DNA from: Bremerella sp. TYQ1
GTDB lineage: Bacteria > Planctomycetota > Planctomycetia > Pirellulales > Pirellulaceae
Assembly: GCF_020150455.1 (NCBI RefSeq)
Contig: NZ_CP083740.1
Coordinates: 1,550,001 to 1,614,000 of the forward strand
Length of the DNA: 64,000 bases
Reading direction: 5' to 3'
A model generated the notes under the pieces. It was not told the origin of the DNA. It saw only the letters and a list, made by a program, of their open reading frames with translations, and ran no database searches. This document shows, one piece after another, positions 15,072-25,831 of this stretch. Made by a program: the position numbers and the translations under genes. How positions within the stretch are numbered: the first letter of the stretch is position 1; the number at the start of each line of letters is the position of its first letter.

Positions 15072-17042
15072 TTAATTCACTTTTGCTACGACGAAAGTAA
15101 GATCATCGTCTTGCGAATTGGCCCCACGATAGCCGACAAGGGCCTGACGGATGGCCTGGCTGATCTCTTCCGAACTCTTGGAAGCGTTCTCCCGAATCAG
15201 TTCCTGAAGGCGTTCTTTGCCAAACTGATCGCCGGCCTCGTTCATCGTCTCTTCCAAACCATCGGTGGTGGCCAAGATAACGGTTCCGGTTCGGATACCA
15301 GGCTGCCAATATTCCGAATAACTTTCCCCTTCGACCAATCCCAGTGGCAGTCCGCCGCCATCCATTTCAGGGAATTTGTCTTCGACGGGGTCGTAGATGA
15401 TCGGTGCCCCGTGACCTGCGGAAGCCCAACGTAGATTATCTTTCTGAGCGGAAACGGTCACCATCAACATGGTCATGAATCGCTCGCCGTTGGTATCGAC
15501 GACAAGCATATCGTTCAAATGATTCAAGAAGTCCGCCAGCGAACCCGGCACGGCACATCGACTCCTTAGAATCCCTCGAGCCGTGGCCATCAGCAGTGCT
15601 GCTGCCACTCCATGCCCCATGACATCGCCAATTACGAGAACCGCCGTATCTTCGTCGGTGCCGGTGACGTCGAGAAAGTCGTAGTAATCGCCGCCGGTCT
15701 CGTCGCAATAGGTGCTGTGACCTGCGATGTCGAGCCCTTTGATGCTTGGCGAATCGGACGGCAACAGATTCCGTTGCACTTCCATCGCCAGCGAAAGAGA
15801 CTTCTGCATTCGCAAGCGGTCCTGTAAGCCTTCCGCCATCGTATTGATCTCGGAGGCAAGATGCGTGTATTCCGGCGCGTGCTGGATATGCAGGCGAGTT
15901 TCGAGATCACCTTGACCGATGCGACGAACCGAATCGACAATTCGGGTCAGGGGATCGACAAGCCACCGGGCTGCTAAAAAACCGAGCCCTACGGCAAAGA
16001 GAACGGCCAGGAAGCTGATGAGCCAACTGCGTGTGAACTCGGCTTGAATGTCACCAACAAAGTCCTTTTCGGGAACAATCGTCAGCAGCTTCCACTTCAA
16101 CCCAACTTCGGTGCCCACATCGGAAGCGTGCAGATAATACGTTTCGCCGCTCAAGTCGATATGCGTGTTCGATTCATCCACATAGCTATCGCTGTTCACG
16201 TAATTGCCAGCAGCGACTACCAAGGGATTGTCTGACGACGTCGCCAAAAGCTGGCTTCCCGCCTCAGAGATGATTTTCGTATCGTTTGAAGTCGCTAACA
16301 ACTTTCCGTCAGCAGACATCAAAATGGCCATACCCGTCTTACCGATTGTCAGTTGGCCAAGGTAACTCGAGAGATCGTTCAGCGAAAAATCCGCATCGAT
16401 GACCCCCATTAAATCGCGATCGGGGTAATAGAGCGGAATTCCGTACGATATCCCCAATGTCGTTTCCTGGCCCTCTCCACCTCCGACCCAAACGTACGGA
16501 TCGCTCCAAGTCGGGCCCTTCGCTTCGCGAGGTGTTTGAAACCATGGGCGAGTTTCAAGGCGAAACTCAAACGCGTTGCGAGTCGATTCAATCGATTCAC
16601 CGGCGCTATTGAGTTTCCACTCTTCCATCATTTCGGAAGAGGGATCGCTTTTGATGGCCCAATAGGTGCTTCCGTCGGCGTATCGGCTCACCCAAACGGT
16701 GCGACCATCGGCACTGCCCCAGGAAATGGCACTCAGCACATCGAACGCCTTCGACTCTCGAACGAATGTTGGCCGCCACGCCGCTAAGTCGTCTGGAGGA
16801 AGCTTCCGTGAAGTGACAAGCTGCTTGTTGATTTCACAAACTTGAACCGGCACCGAAAGTACATCGGCAATCTTCGTTGCGGTCGTGCGATGAATCTGAT
16901 CGATATTTTGATCGGCCAGCTGGGTGACCGCTTTCTGCGACTGACGATTCCACGTCATCGACAGCCAGACACCGACGATCAATACCGGGATACCGAAGAG
17001 CAGGGGAGCGAGAACTCGAATCGGGAGGCGTGTCAGATTCAC
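15072..17042 (-). CDS. dCache-HAMP-PP2C (SpoIIE/RsbU-type) serine phosphatase
   Basis: The 656-aa membrane sensor phosphatase has a first membrane helix (about 8-28), a periplasmic cache region (35-330) for ligand sensing, a second helix near 338-358 (LISFLAVLFAVGLGFLAARW), and a HAMP linker (WLVDPLTRIVDSVRRIGQGD). A SpoIIE domain begins near 425 (MEVQRNLLPSDSPSIKG). Its metal-binding motifs GGDYYDFLDV, VIGDVMGHGVAAALLM and DDDLTFV are intact. Such proteins dephosphorylate anti-anti-sigma factors. No partner anti-sigma or STAS gene is visible here. The start at 17042 gives a short, plausible cytoplasmic lead. Confidence 0.9.
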   Translation of the reverse strand: MNLTRLPIRVLAPLLFGIPVLIVGVWLSMTWNRQSQKAVTQLADQNIDQIHRTTATKIADVLSVPVQVCEINKQLVTSRKLPPDDLAAWRPTFVRESKAFDVLSAISWGSADGRTVWVSRYADGSTYWAIKSDPSSEMMEEWKLNSAGESIESTRNAFEFRLETRPWFQTPREAKGPTWSDPYVWVGGGEGQETTLGISYGIPLYYPDRDLMGVIDADFSLNDLSSYLGQLTIGKTGMAILMSADGKLLATSNDTKIISEAGSQLLATSSDNPLVVAAGNYVNSDSYVDESNTHIDLSGETYYLHASDVGTEVGLKWKLLTIVPEKDFVGDIQAEFTRSWLISFLAVLFAVGLGFLAARWLVDPLTRIVDSVRRIGQGDLETRLHIQHAPEYTHLASEINTMAEGLQDRLRMQKSLSLAMEVQRNLLPSDSPSIKGLDIAGHSTYCDETGGDYYDFLDVTGTDEDTAVLVIGDVMGHGVAAALLMATARGILRSRCAVPGSLADFLNHLNDMLVVDTNGERFMTMLMVTVSAQKDNLRWASAGHGAPIIYDPVEDKFPEMDGGGLPLGLVEGESYSEYWQPGIRTGTVILATTDGLEETMNEAGDQFGKERLQELIRENASKSSEEISQAIRQALVGYRGANSQDDDLTFVVAKVN

Positions 17043-17096
17043 GTTGATCTCTTCCAGAGAATTGCGGCAAGCGGCTTGAGCGAATGCCTATCATAA

Positions 17097-17505
17097 CGGA
17101 TCGAGACCGACTGTTCCGCAGCGACTTCCGTTTGCCCGGAAAAACTTTGGACGCGTGGACATTTCCGCCGTAAACTCACCGGCGTTGAACCGAAACGACC
17201 TACGTTTGCGATGGTTGAAGTCGCAAGCGTTCTACTTGCCGGTCAGGTCTTGCTCTGTTTTACGACAGCGCAAGGCAAAAGTTGAGGGTGAGCACGTTCG
17301 CAACGGTGGCTCGGAAGCCGCTTCCCGTGGGACGATGTGAATCTCATCTAGCCACCAACCCACTCAGGGCAAGCGGGACGGACGGTCGACAGGAAGCAGT
17401 TCACCCGGCAAATTTCGCCGGGTGAAGTCATCGTGCATGCGAATCAGGGATCCCGCGATGCTTCCTTTTCTGAAAGACACTCGCAAACCCCCTTCAATCT
17501 CTCAC
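17097..17505. other. Intergenic region with a perfect 10-bp hairpin
   Basis: There is no gene. TTCACCCGGC (17401-17410) pairs with GCCGGGTGAA (17418-17427), loop of 7 nt, about 80 bp past the 3' end of the ATPase gene. There is no T-tract on either strand, so it may be a Rho-linked or RNA-stabilising hairpin. The phosphatase promoter (minus strand) should lie in the left part. Confidence 0.5.
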
Positions 17506-19032
17506 CTACATCACCGCAAAGTAATTATCGACGGCGTCATCGAAGTATTCGTTCGTCAGTTCGAGTGGAGCGTTCTCGTACAAACACATATTACGAACCT
17601 GCATCAAAAGGTCGCGTGGCTGGCAGCAGCGGAACGGACGGTTCACTTTCTTGTAGTGATTCTCGATCAAATAGTCGATCGCCGTTTCATTTACGGTGAA
17701 TCCCATCATGGGACACATGATGTCAAACAGCTGTCGAAATTCTTGTTCGGTAGGGTCGACCACTTCGATCTTGTACGGGATACGACGCAGAAACGCATCG
17801 TCGCATAAGTCTCGAGGCTCTAAGTTCGTCGAAAAGACAATCAACTGGTCGAACGGAACCTGAATCTTCTTACCGCCTCGCATGTTCAAGAAGTCGTACC
17901 GTTTTTCCAGCGGCACAATCCATCGGTTGAGCAACTCGTCGGTGCTCATTCGCTGACGCCCAAAGTCGTCGATCACCAACGTTCCGCAGTTGCTTTTTAG
18001 CTGAAGCGGGGCTTCGCTAACCCCGGTCGATTGAATAGTACTGATTTCCAGGTTATCCATCGTCAATTCACCACCGACAACAATTGTCGGACGTTTGATG
18101 CGAACCCAGCGGCGATCGATGCGATGCTCTTGCATGATGCCAGGGCCTTCTTCGATGGGCACCTCGTCGTGAACTGCGGGGTCGAATACCCGCAGTATTT
18201 CGCCATCAATCCCGATCGCCCGGGGAACCCAAATATGCTTCCCGAAAGAGCGAGTTACCCGTTCAGCGATGCTGGTTTTACCGTTACCAGGTGCTCCATA
18301 CAGAAACAACCCGCGACCACTGTTAATAGCCGGTCCGAGCCGACGGAACATCGACTTGTTGATCAGCAAGTCTTCGAACGCGGTCTCCAAGGCTTCGATG
18401 CTGGGCGATTGACCCTCTAACGATTGGGCACGCACGCTGGCGATGTAATCCTTCAGCGAAACTGGGGCAGCCCCGTAATAAGTGCAGTGCTCGTTATAAC
18501 GCCGGGCCCGCTCGCGTCCCAAATCGGTCAAATAATAGACGTAGTCGCCAGCCTGAGCGGTATCTTTATAGACCACCAGTTGGTCGTACTTCATCTTTCG
18601 CAGACATTCGTCCATCAACAGGAACGGAATGCAAATCTGATTGGCAATCTCACGCCCCGATGCCTCGCCGGCGGTCAGCAAGTACTTGATGCACAGTGCT
18701 TCAACGTCAGACGACGTCAAACTAGCCTCTCGCAGCGTTCCCGGCTCGCGAGGATAAAACGGGGTATCGTTGTCTTCCTGGAAATCATCCTCGTAAGTGG
18801 CAGTCTCTTCCGGGACTTGCTCTGGCTCGGCAAACGCGCCTTCGTCGTCGGAACCTTTGCTGGTCATGCTGTTGATCCGAGAGATCATCGCTTCCAGCGA
18901 CTTGTCTTCCTGCGACTGCGGTTCCTCTTCCGGCGAGATCGCCTCGACAAGTTGCCAAGGATCAATATCGCCGTTCTCGGTCGAGGATTGGCCAGAAAGT
19001 TGAGACAACAAATCTTTGAGCGGGTCGGACAT
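17506..19032 (-). CDS. AAA-family ATPase with N-terminal acidic region
   Basis: The start at ATG 19032 ([14 protein letters not shown]) gives 508 aa; the frame is open further upstream but that part lacks features. Residues 1-120 are acidic and low complexity. A possible winged-helix region (about 130-230) precedes the AAA core: Walker [15 protein letters not shown], Walker [13 protein letters not shown], sensor [18 protein letters not shown]. Similar proteins, described as ATPases with chaperone activity, occur in planctomycetes and near pilus genes elsewhere, but no pilus genes are present here. The substrate is unknown. Confidence 0.78.
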   Translation of the reverse strand: MSDPLKDLLSQLSGQSSTENGDIDPWQLVEAISPEEEPQSQEDKSLEAMISRINSMTSKGSDDEGAFAEPEQVPEETATYEDDFQEDNDTPFYPREPGTLREASLTSSDVEALCIKYLLTAGEASGREIANQICIPFLLMDECLRKMKYDQLVVYKDTAQAGDYVYYLTDLGRERARRYNEHCTYYGAAPVSLKDYIASVRAQSLEGQSPSIEALETAFEDLLINKSMFRRLGPAINSGRGLFLYGAPGNGKTSIAERVTRSFGKHIWVPRAIGIDGEILRVFDPAVHDEVPIEEGPGIMQEHRIDRRWVRIKRPTIVVGGELTMDNLEISTIQSTGVSEAPLQLKSNCGTLVIDDFGRQRMSTDELLNRWIVPLEKRYDFLNMRGGKKIQVPFDQLIVFSTNLEPRDLCDDAFLRRIPYKIEVVDPTEQEFRQLFDIMCPMMGFTVNETAIDYLIENHYKKVNRPFRCCQPRDLLMQVRNMCLYENAPLELTNEYFDDAVDNYFAVM

Positions 19033-19310
19033 AGGTTGATTCTTCGTCGCGAAAGCCGGCGTTGTGCGGAGAGAAAAGGAGTTTCGTCGAAAGCCTAGGT
19101 CACAGACGGAAAGAATCAACTTCCTTACGCGGCAAAGTCCGCATAGACTGTCTAATCCTACCTGTGGCTTCTCTTTTGCCGCAGATCGGCGCCCAACGCC
19201 CCCCAAATTGCCAGTAATATTCCCCGGAAGACAACTCGAATGGGTTTGGTTAAAATCGTGGGCATCTACCGATCTGCCTCAATAGATTCGATTTAGAAAG
19301 AACGAGTACG

Positions 19311-22022
19311 ATGACCGCAAAGTTCGATCCGTTCGGCGCACGCGACGTGTTTTCCACCTCGGAAGGGGACCTGGGAATCTACCGCATTAATAAGCTGCAG
19401 GACGCTGGCCTGGGTGATATCGATAAGCTCCCATTTTCGATCCGCGTCCTCTTGGAATCCGTGCTGCGGAACTGTGACGGCTACATCGTCTCGGAAGACG
19501 ATGTGAAGGCGCTCGCAGGCTGGAAAGCCGAGAATCCGGTCTCGAGCGAGATCCCATTCATGCCGGCTCGCGTTGTGCTGCAAGACTTCACCGGTGTTCC
19601 GTGCGTGGTGGATCTCGCTGCGATGCGAAGTGCCATGGAACGTCTTGGTGGCGATCCTGCCAAAATCAACCCACTGATCCCAGTCGACCTCGTCATCGAC
19701 CACTCGGTGCAAGTCGATAAGTTCGGTACCGAACAAGCCCTCGAAGAAAACGTGGCTCTCGAATTCCATCGTAATAAGGAACGATATGAGTTCCTGCGTT
19801 GGGGTCAGAAGTCGCTGAAGAACTTCCAAGCCATTCCGCCAAACGTCGGTATCGTCCACCAGGTGAACCTGGAATACCTGGCCAAGGGCGTCTTCGTTCG
19901 TGAAGACGAAAAAGGCAAAGTTGCTCTGCCTGACTCGCTGGTTGGTACCGATAGTCACACCACGATGATTAACGGCCTCGGTGTTGTGGGCTGGGGTGTC
20001 GGCGGGATCGAAGCCGAAGCGGTCATGCTCGGCCAGCCGATCTACATGCTGACGCCACAAGTGGTCGGGTTCGAGCTGACCGGCAAACTGGGCGCCGGCG
20101 TTACCGCAACCGACATGGTGCTCACGATCACTCAAATTCTGCGAAAGCAGGGAGTCGTCGGTAAATTCGTCGAGTTCTTCGGCCCCGGCGTCTCGCAAAT
20201 GAGCCTCGCCGACCGAGCGACGATCGCCAACATGGCTCCAGAATATGGTGCCACGATGGGCTTCTTCCCTGTCGACGCGGAAACACTGAACTACATGCGA
20301 CGCACCGGCCGAACGGCTGGCGAAGTCGATCGCGTGGAACGTTACACCAAAGAGCAAGGGCTCTTCCGCACCGACGAAATGAAGCCTAGCTACACCACGC
20401 TAGTTCGCTTGGATCTTTCGACTGTCGAACCATCGCTTGCTGGTCCTAAACGCCCGCAGGACCGCGTCGCCCTCAAAAGCATGCAAAGCGAGTTCAAAAA
20501 GTCCTTGGTGACTTCGCCCAACGAACGCGGCTTCGGGTTGAGCGAAGGGGACCTCGGTCGCACGGCCACCGTCGAAGATAACGGCAAGTCGAGTGAAATC
20601 GGCCACGGTAGCGTTGTCATCGCGGCGATCACCAGCTGCACGAACACCAGCAACCCAAGCGTGATGCTGGCTGCTGGTTTGCTGGCGAAAAAGGCCGCCG
20701 AAAAAGGCCTGACCGTTAAGCCCTACGTCAAAACCAGCTTGGCCCCTGGATCTCGCGTCGTGACCGATTACCTGGTCAAAGCAGACGTGATGGAAGACCT
20801 CAAGAAGCTTGGCTTCAACCTGGTCGGCTACGGCTGCACGACATGCATCGGTAACAGTGGTCCGCTGCCGGAACCAGTCGCTAACGCCGTGACGAAAGGC
20901 TCTTTGGTGGCTTCGGCGGTTCTCAGTGGTAACCGCAACTTCGAAGGCCGCGTGAACCAGCACGTCAAAGCCAACTACTTGGCCAGCCCACCGCTGGTGG
21001 TTGCCTACGCTTTGGCGGGTACCGTCGATATCGACCTCGACAACGATCCGATCGGCACATCCGCCGACGGCGAATCGGTTTATCTCAAGGACATCTGGCC
21101 ATCCAACGAGGAAATCCTCGAAACGGTTGAAAAGGCGATCACGCCTGAGATGTTCCAGGAACGCTACAACAGTGCCTACGAATCGAACCCGAACTGGAAC
21201 GCCATCGACGTTGCCGACTCGGAACTTTACACGTGGGACAAAGACAGCACCTACATTCAGGAACCACCATTCCTGGACGACGTGAAAGAAAACGTCGAGC
21301 CGATCGAATCGATCACCGGGGCTCGCGTCTTGGCTCTCTTGGGCGACTCGGTTACAACCGACCACATCTCGCCGGCAGGTGCCATCGCTAAGGATAGCCC
21401 GGCTGGGAAGTACTTGATCGAGCATGGCGTCGATCCGGTCGACTTCAACAGCTACGGTTCGCGTCGCGGTAACGACCGTGTGATGCATCGCGGAACGTTC
21501 GCCAACATCCGCATTCGCAACCGCCTGACTCCTGAAAAAGAAGGGGGTTGGACAAAGTGCTTCGCGACCGGCGAAACGATGAGCATCTTCGATGCCGCCG
21601 AGATCTATAAGCAAAACGACACTCCGCTGGTCGTGATCGCCGGCAAGGAATATGGAACCGGAAGCTCCCGCGACTGGGCCGCCAAGGGGACATTCATGCT
21701 GGGTGTCAAAGCTGTGATTGCTTCCAGCTTCGAACGTATTCACCGCAGTAACTTGATCGGCATGGGCGTGCTTCCTCTGGAATTCCCCAACGGATCGTCC
21801 TGGGAATCGCTCAGCCTGACCGGCGAAGAAACCTACGACATCTACTTGCCGGATGATCTCAAGCCATTGCAGAAAGTCACCGTCTCGGCCAAAGCTGCTG
21901 ACGGCGAAGTGACGACGTTCGACGCAACCGTGCGAATCGATACGCCGGTCGAACTCGACTACTACCGCAACGGTGGTATCCTGCAAACGGTCTTGCTGAA
22001 ATTGTTGAAGGACTCGAAGTAA
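19311..22022 (+). CDS. acnA: Aconitate hydratase A
   Basis: The 903-aa enzyme interconverts citrate and isocitrate in the TCA cycle through a [4Fe-4S] cluster. The cluster cysteines are in [13 protein letters not shown] (about 443) and [17 protein letters not shown] (about 509 and 512). The N-terminal [15 protein letters not shown] and [19 protein letters not shown] motifs and the C-terminal swivel domain ([30 protein letters not shown]) are intact. Length matches AcnA/IRP-type rather than AcnB. The start is ATG 19311. A DUF1080 gene follows 30 bp downstream. Long minus-strand open frames inside it are codon-bias shadows. Confidence 0.97.
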   Translation: MTAKFDPFGARDVFSTSEGDLGIYRINKLQDAGLGDIDKLPFSIRVLLESVLRNCDGYIVSEDDVKALAGWKAENPVSSEIPFMPARVVLQDFTGVPCVVDLAAMRSAMERLGGDPAKINPLIPVDLVIDHSVQVDKFGTEQALEENVALEFHRNKERYEFLRWGQKSLKNFQAIPPNVGIVHQVNLEYLAKGVFVREDEKGKVALPDSLVGTDSHTTMINGLGVVGWGVGGIEAEAVMLGQPIYMLTPQVVGFELTGKLGAGVTATDMVLTITQILRKQGVVGKFVEFFGPGVSQMSLADRATIANMAPEYGATMGFFPVDAETLNYMRRTGRTAGEVDRVERYTKEQGLFRTDEMKPSYTTLVRLDLSTVEPSLAGPKRPQDRVALKSMQSEFKKSLVTSPNERGFGLSEGDLGRTATVEDNGKSSEIGHGSVVIAAITSCTNTSNPSVMLAAGLLAKKAAEKGLTVKPYVKTSLAPGSRVVTDYLVKADVMEDLKKLGFNLVGYGCTTCIGNSGPLPEPVANAVTKGSLVASAVLSGNRNFEGRVNQHVKANYLASPPLVVAYALAGTVDIDLDNDPIGTSADGESVYLKDIWPSNEEILETVEKAITPEMFQERYNSAYESNPNWNAIDVADSELYTWDKDSTYIQEPPFLDDVKENVEPIESITGARVLALLGDSVTTDHISPAGAIAKDSPAGKYLIEHGVDPVDFNSYGSRRGNDRVMHRGTFANIRIRNRLTPEKEGGWTKCFATGETMSIFDAAEIYKQNDTPLVVIAGKEYGTGSSRDWAAKGTFMLGVKAVIASSFERIHRSNLIGMGVLPLEFPNGSSWESLSLTGEETYDIYLPDDLKPLQKVTVSAKAADGEVTTFDATVRIDTPVELDYYRNGGILQTVLLKLLKDSK

Positions 22023-22052
22023 CTGACGTTTCTTCCGAAGGAAAACTACGTC

Positions 22053-22733
22053 GTGCATAGCGTTAGCTTTTTCGTTCGCAGCTGGGTCGTGTTCTGTGTA
22101 TCGTTTTATGCGGTATCACAGGCACCCCAGCTACTTCGAGGCGAAACGCCCGAATGGCAATCGCTATTCAACGGCAAGGATCTCTCAGGCTGGCAAGCAG
22201 ATCGTCACCCAGCGAACTTCACTGTTGTTGACGGGACGCTTCGAGCATGCGGCACGGATGGAATGTCACATCTTTTCTATGCTGGCGATACCGATTCGTT
22301 TGTTCCGCTGAAAAATTTCGAGCTTGAAGTCGTTTGTCGAGGAGAGAAAAATTCCAACTCAGGTATCTTCTTTCATACAAGTCATGAACTGCGGAAGGGA
22401 AGATACCTGAACGAAGGATACGAGTTGCAGCTCAATTCCAGCGATCGCGAGAAACGCAAGACAGGCAGTCTTTATGCAGTGAAAGATCTGGCGGAATCGC
22501 CTGTCGACGAAACCAGTTGGTTTACCGTTCGGCTTCGCGTGGAAGGAAAGCGGATTCAGGTTTGGCTGAATGATACGCAAACTCAAGACTACACCGAACC
22601 TGAGAATCCAGTCCGCGAGCCTGGCCGTGAAAAGCGTCTGATTGATCCCGAGGGAGGGGCGATCGCACTTCAAGCTCACGACCCTGAAAGCACTTTCTAC
22701 TTCCGGTCCATTCGTCTAAAGCGTCTACCGTAG
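22053..22733 (+). CDS. DUF1080 (3-keto-disaccharide hydrolase-like) secreted protein
   Basis: The 226-aa protein starts at GTG 22053 after GAAGGA. It has a signal peptide of about 30 residues and then a single DUF1080 domain: EWQSLFNGKDLSGWQADR, VVDGTLRACG, NFELEVVCRGEKNSNSGIFF, GYELQLNSSD and a final strand STFYFRSIRLKRL. The fold is a concanavalin-like beta sandwich. The family is expanded in planctomycetes and linked to polysaccharide binding or 3-keto-glycoside hydrolysis; the substrate here is unknown. Confidence 0.87.
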   Translation: MHSVSFFVRSWVVFCVSFYAVSQAPQLLRGETPEWQSLFNGKDLSGWQADRHPANFTVVDGTLRACGTDGMSHLFYAGDTDSFVPLKNFELEVVCRGEKNSNSGIFFHTSHELRKGRYLNEGYELQLNSSDREKRKTGSLYAVKDLAESPVDETSWFTVRLRVEGKRIQVWLNDTQTQDYTEPENPVREPGREKRLIDPEGGAIALQAHDPESTFYFRSIRLKRLP

Positions 22734-22741
22734 ACGCATCG

Positions 22742-22763
22742 CGGTAAAAGTGCTCTTTTACCG
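22742..22763. terminator. Hairpin between convergent genes
   Basis: CGGTAAAAG (22742-22750) pairs with CTTTTACCG (22755-22763), loop TGCT. Another palindrome, GCGTCTAC-C-GTAGACGC (22721-22737), spans the upstream stop codon. Neither has a T-tract, but the position between two converging genes suggests a transcription-end role. Confidence 0.5.
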
Positions 22764-22778
22764 AGTGCCGTTCCCACG

Positions 22779-23252
22779 TTAGTCGATTGAAACCGATCGG
22801 TGCTTGAAGTGCAGAATGGCCTGGTTGGGTGAGAGATTGAAGATCGCTCTCGGATTGGCAACCCAGCGATTGCCGGTGTACTCGAATACACCCGTGGCGG
22901 CTCGCAAATTGCCGACCGCTGCGACATCCTCCATGTCTCCCCCTTCGATTGCCTCGAAGCGGACGGTGACCGAGATGAAGGCGCGAAGCAACCCATTTTC
23001 TTCGTCGCAGGCATATTGGACATCGTTGCCAAATTCGCAGTCGACCCAACGCAGTCCACGGGGCTTTCCGCTGGCGGCTGCGGCTTTCATGAACTCAGTT
23101 TCAAGCCATTCACGGCGCAATTGGAATTGCCGTTTCGCTTGTTCCTGGTTCAAAAGATTCTGCCGGACTCGTCGGCGTCCTATCCAGACCGCAACTGCCC
23201 ACGCACCTGCTATAACGACGAGGACCGTCACCGAGATCCAAATCGTCCACAT
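22779..23252 (-). CDS. Hypothetical single-pass membrane protein
   Basis: The 157-aa product starts at ATG 23252 (MWTIWISVTVLVVIAG), chosen because GAGG lies about 9 nt upstream; ATG 23261 is an alternative. One N-terminal membrane helix (about 3-25) is followed by a basic, Gln-rich helical stretch and a soluble C-terminal domain with beta-like segments (WVDCEFGNDVQYACDEENG; ISVTVRFEAIEGG). I do not recognise the family. It converges on the DUF1080 gene and diverges from the GYF-domain gene. Confidence 0.6.
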   Translation of the reverse strand: MWTIWISVTVLVVIAGAWAVAVWIGRRRVRQNLLNQEQAKRQFQLRREWLETEFMKAAAASGKPRGLRWVDCEFGNDVQYACDEENGLLRAFISVTVRFEAIEGGDMEDVAAVGNLRAATGVFEYTGNRWVANPRAIFNLSPNQAILHFKHRSVSID

Positions 23253-23475
23253 GCTTGTCATCCTCAGCCATTCGTCGATTCGGCGTTTTCCAGAAAAGCA
23301 ACGATGGGGAGTTGCCGAATCAGTCCAGGTTACATCCACTCCATTTTAGAGACGCTGCGAAATTTAATCCAACGAGTTTTCCCGCAATCACCGCGATGCT
23401 GGCACCCCACATCTAAACAAGGTACGATGATCGCCACTTCGCTGTCTTATCAAGATTCGTTGAATTGTGTCGCCT

Positions 23476-24009
23476 ATGCGAACTGACGAAGACCATCTAA
23501 AAACTGCACTGCCTGAGGATACTCCCTTATACTTCGTCAGAATTCCCGAAGGGCAGATTTTCGGGCCTGTTACGTTGGCGGAAGTAGATCGTTGGGTGCT
23601 GGAAGGGCGCATTGACCAGAAATGCGAACTGCGACCGATCGATTCCAAGGTCTGGGAAAAATCAGATCAAAAATATCCGATCCTCGGGCTGCCAGAACAA
23701 GTTGGTGCCGGAACGCCGTTTCATCAGGCACGGCTCGCTCATACTGGGGCCGCTTACCAGATACCTCACCGCGGCGTTCCGACGCTGATTTTCGCGTTGA
23801 TCGGACTGATCGGCGTTTGCCCCATCTTCAGCATCGCCGCATGGAGCATGGCCCACGCCGACCTTGAAGAAATCGACGCGGAGCGAATGTCTCGCTCTGG
23901 ACGAGCAATGCTCTTGTGGGCCAATTATCTGGGCATGGCTGGGACACTCGGTTACGGCGTGTTGTTCCTCGGCTTCCTGATGGTTTCGCTTCTGCGCATT
24001 TTGCTTTAG
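23476..24009 (+). CDS. GYF_2 (DUF4339)-DUF4190-like membrane protein
   Basis: The 177-aa protein starts at ATG 23476 (GTG 23467 is possible). The N-terminal 60 residues (YFVRIPEGQIFGPVTLAEVDRWV, EGRIDQKCELRP) are a GYF_2/DUF4339 domain, a predicted protein-interaction module. Two membrane helices follow: about 108-128 (PTLIFALIGLIGVCPIFSI) and 155-176 (LGYGVLFLGFLMVSLLRI). The arrangement is common in planctomycetes and other bacteria; function is unknown. Confidence 0.7.
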   Translation: MRTDEDHLKTALPEDTPLYFVRIPEGQIFGPVTLAEVDRWVLEGRIDQKCELRPIDSKVWEKSDQKYPILGLPEQVGAGTPFHQARLAHTGAAYQIPHRGVPTLIFALIGLIGVCPIFSIAAWSMAHADLEEIDAERMSRSGRAMLLWANYLGMAGTLGYGVLFLGFLMVSLLRILL

Positions 24010-24060
24010 ATTGAGTGCCTCAAAAGCACATCTTTGACGATTCCAGGAAAGACTAATCCC

Positions 24061-24915
24061 ATGCCCCTTATTGGTGCCCACATGTCGATCGCCGGCGGCT
24101 ATTACAAGGCCGTCGATGCCGCCGCTGCCGTCGATATGAATGTCGTTCAGCTTTTCTGTAAGAACAACAATCAGTGGCGAGCCAAGACGATTACCGATAA
24201 GGACGTTTCTCTGTTTCAGGATGCTTTGGCGAAGCACAACGTCGGAGCGCCGCTTTGCCATGCTTCGTACCTGATCAACATCGCCTCGCCGAAAGATGAA
24301 TTGTGGGAGAAGTCGATTGAAGCTTTGAAAGTCGAGCTTGAGCGTTGTGAGACGCTGGGCATTCCGAACCTTGTGTTTCATCCTGGCGCGTACGTCGACT
24401 CTTCGCTGGAAGAAGGTATCGACCGGATCGTCCAGGCAATCGATCGTGTTTACGCCGATCTGCCGGATTGCCCTGTCACACTGCTACTGGAAACGACCGC
24501 CGGGCAGGGAAGCTGCATCGGGCACAAGTTCGAGCACCTTCAATCGATTCTCGTAGGAGTGAAAGAAGGGGAGCGTGTTGCCGTTTGCCTCGATACGTGC
24601 CACATCTTCGCGGCTGGCTATCCGATTTCGGAAGAGAAGGACTTCAAAGCAACGTTTAAAGACTTCAACAAGCTGATTGGTTTCGACAAGCTGAGAGCGA
24701 TTCACTTGAACGACAGCAAGAAGGAGCTTGGATCGCGTGTCGATCGGCACGATCATATCGGCGAAGGGAAGATCGGCGTTGAAGCCTTTCGGCATATGCT
24801 CAACGACCGGCGATTCAAAAAGATCCCGATGTATCTCGAGACTCCCAAGGGGGAGGAAGATGGCGTGCTGCATGACGCCAAGAACCTGGCCACGCTCCGC
24901 TCGTTGATCCAGTAA
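24061..24915 (+). CDS. nfo: Endonuclease IV (AP endonuclease)
   Basis: Nfo cleaves DNA 5' to abasic sites in base-excision repair, using three zinc ions. ATG 24061 is chosen (MPLIGAHMSIAGGYYKA) after AGGAAAG, giving 284 aa, the normal length. Metal-ligand motifs are visible: LVFHPGAYV, LLLETTAGQG, VCLDTCHIFAAGYP, HLNDSKKELGSRVDRHDHIG and LETPKG near the C-terminus. It is a stand-alone gene on the plus strand. Confidence 0.96.
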   Translation: MPLIGAHMSIAGGYYKAVDAAAAVDMNVVQLFCKNNNQWRAKTITDKDVSLFQDALAKHNVGAPLCHASYLINIASPKDELWEKSIEALKVELERCETLGIPNLVFHPGAYVDSSLEEGIDRIVQAIDRVYADLPDCPVTLLLETTAGQGSCIGHKFEHLQSILVGVKEGERVAVCLDTCHIFAAGYPISEEKDFKATFKDFNKLIGFDKLRAIHLNDSKKELGSRVDRHDHIGEGKIGVEAFRHMLNDRRFKKIPMYLETPKGEEDGVLHDAKNLATLRSLIQ

Positions 24916-24924
24916 GGGCTGACC

Positions 24925-25266
24925 CTAGTCGTCGTGCAGGCCCTGTTCGAGTTTACGCGTGTATTGATGGGTCCGCTCCTGTTTCCGTTTCTTATCTTGC
25001 TGCTTTCTACCGAGCAAGACCGAAACGCGGGCGAACGTCCCCAGCGCGAACAGCCCAAAGAAAATGGCTGCGGCTACCAAGTAAAGAAAATAGCCAGAGA
25101 CTTCTCCGACGAACGTGCCCACAACCAGAACATAGACATGGGCAGCTGAGATGACCGCCATCAAGCCGCCGACCGCAATCAACTGGTCAGCCGACTTCCA
25201 GATGCCCTCGCTGGAAAGCACATGGGCAAGCTGACTCCAGAGACCCGATTGCGACCGGCGTGGCAT
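24925..25266 (-). CDS. Small two-helix membrane protein
   Basis: The 113-aa product starts at ATG 25266 (MPRRSQSGLWSQ), 7 nt after the stop of the PH-domain gene, so the two are probably one operon. Two hydrophobic segments (about 31-52 and 58-78, AVGGLMAVISAAHVYVLVVG and YLVAAAIFFGLFALG) are followed by a very basic, Lys/Gln/Arg-rich cytoplasmic tail. I recognise no family. The longer frame to 25332 overlaps the upstream gene and is less likely. Confidence 0.65.
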   Translation of the reverse strand: MPRRSQSGLWSQLAHVLSSEGIWKSADQLIAVGGLMAVISAAHVYVLVVGTFVGEVSGYFLYLVAAAIFFGLFALGTFARVSVLLGRKQQDKKRKQERTHQYTRKLEQGLHDD

Positions 25267-25273
25267 AGTTGGC

Positions 25274-25831
25274 CTATACGGATTCGATGTAAACCCCGCG
25301 GCGATCTCGTTCGGCCTGACGCGCATCGTCAATCATCAGAGCGACTTTTTTCACATCCTTGATACCAGGAATGCGAAGCTCCGGATGCGTACGATCGCTG
25401 GATGTAATACGAATCGTCCCGACATTGAACATCCGATCGAGGATGCCTTGCTCGACGGTGACGTCGTCGACATCGATCACTTCAATTCGGTCGGTGGTTC
25501 GCTTAATTACGCCATGTTCGTGGATGAAGCGGCGTGTTGTCAGTTCGTACGAAACCCCCATTTTGACCCACCATACGCGGATGAGCTGAGCAATCCATAA
25601 GATTGGGATAGCGACAAGGATTAGCGGAAAGAAAATCCCCCCGGCAATCAGTCCGGCCGTAATCAGACCAAGGATCATGAAACTGCCACTTTGGTCGACC
25701 GCCGAATAGCCGCCAGACCAAATCGTTTCGTCCGGTCCGCGTTCTGGCCGACGGCGTCCAGCGGAGAATTTGTCTTTAGGGTCATGATCGGCGGGATCCA
25801 TGGCAGCATCGTTGGGGTTGCTGGCGTCCAT
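25274..25831 (-). CDS. Bacterial PH-domain (bPH2/DUF304) membrane protein
   Basis: The 185-aa protein starts at ATG 25831 after AAGGAAG. An acidic N-terminus precedes two close membrane helices (about 48-85). The bPH2 domain follows (YELTTRRFIHEHGVIKRTTDRIEVIDVDDVTVEQGILDRMF, written here only as its visible parts YELTTRRFI, EVIDVDDVTVEQG and GTIRITSSD). Such proteins are membrane-associated with unknown ligand. It is the first gene of a two-gene minus-strand unit with the small membrane protein. Confidence 0.8.
   Translation of the reverse strand: MDASNPNDAAMDPADHDPKDKFSAGRRRPERGPDETIWSGGYSAVDQSGSFMILGLITAGLIAGGIFFPLILVAIPILWIAQLIRVWWVKMGVSYELTTRRFIHEHGVIKRTTDRIEVIDVDDVTVEQGILDRMFNVGTIRITSSDRTHPELRIPGIKDVKKVALMIDDARQAERDRRGVYIESV

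Noticed and set aside
19293..20357. Minus-strand 354-codon frame overlapping the start of acnA
   Set aside because: Shadow of the aconitase reading frame.
20400..22058. Long minus-strand frame of 552 codons opposite acnA
   Set aside because: It lies entirely opposite a strongly conserved gene and has no RBS or domain; codon-bias artefact.
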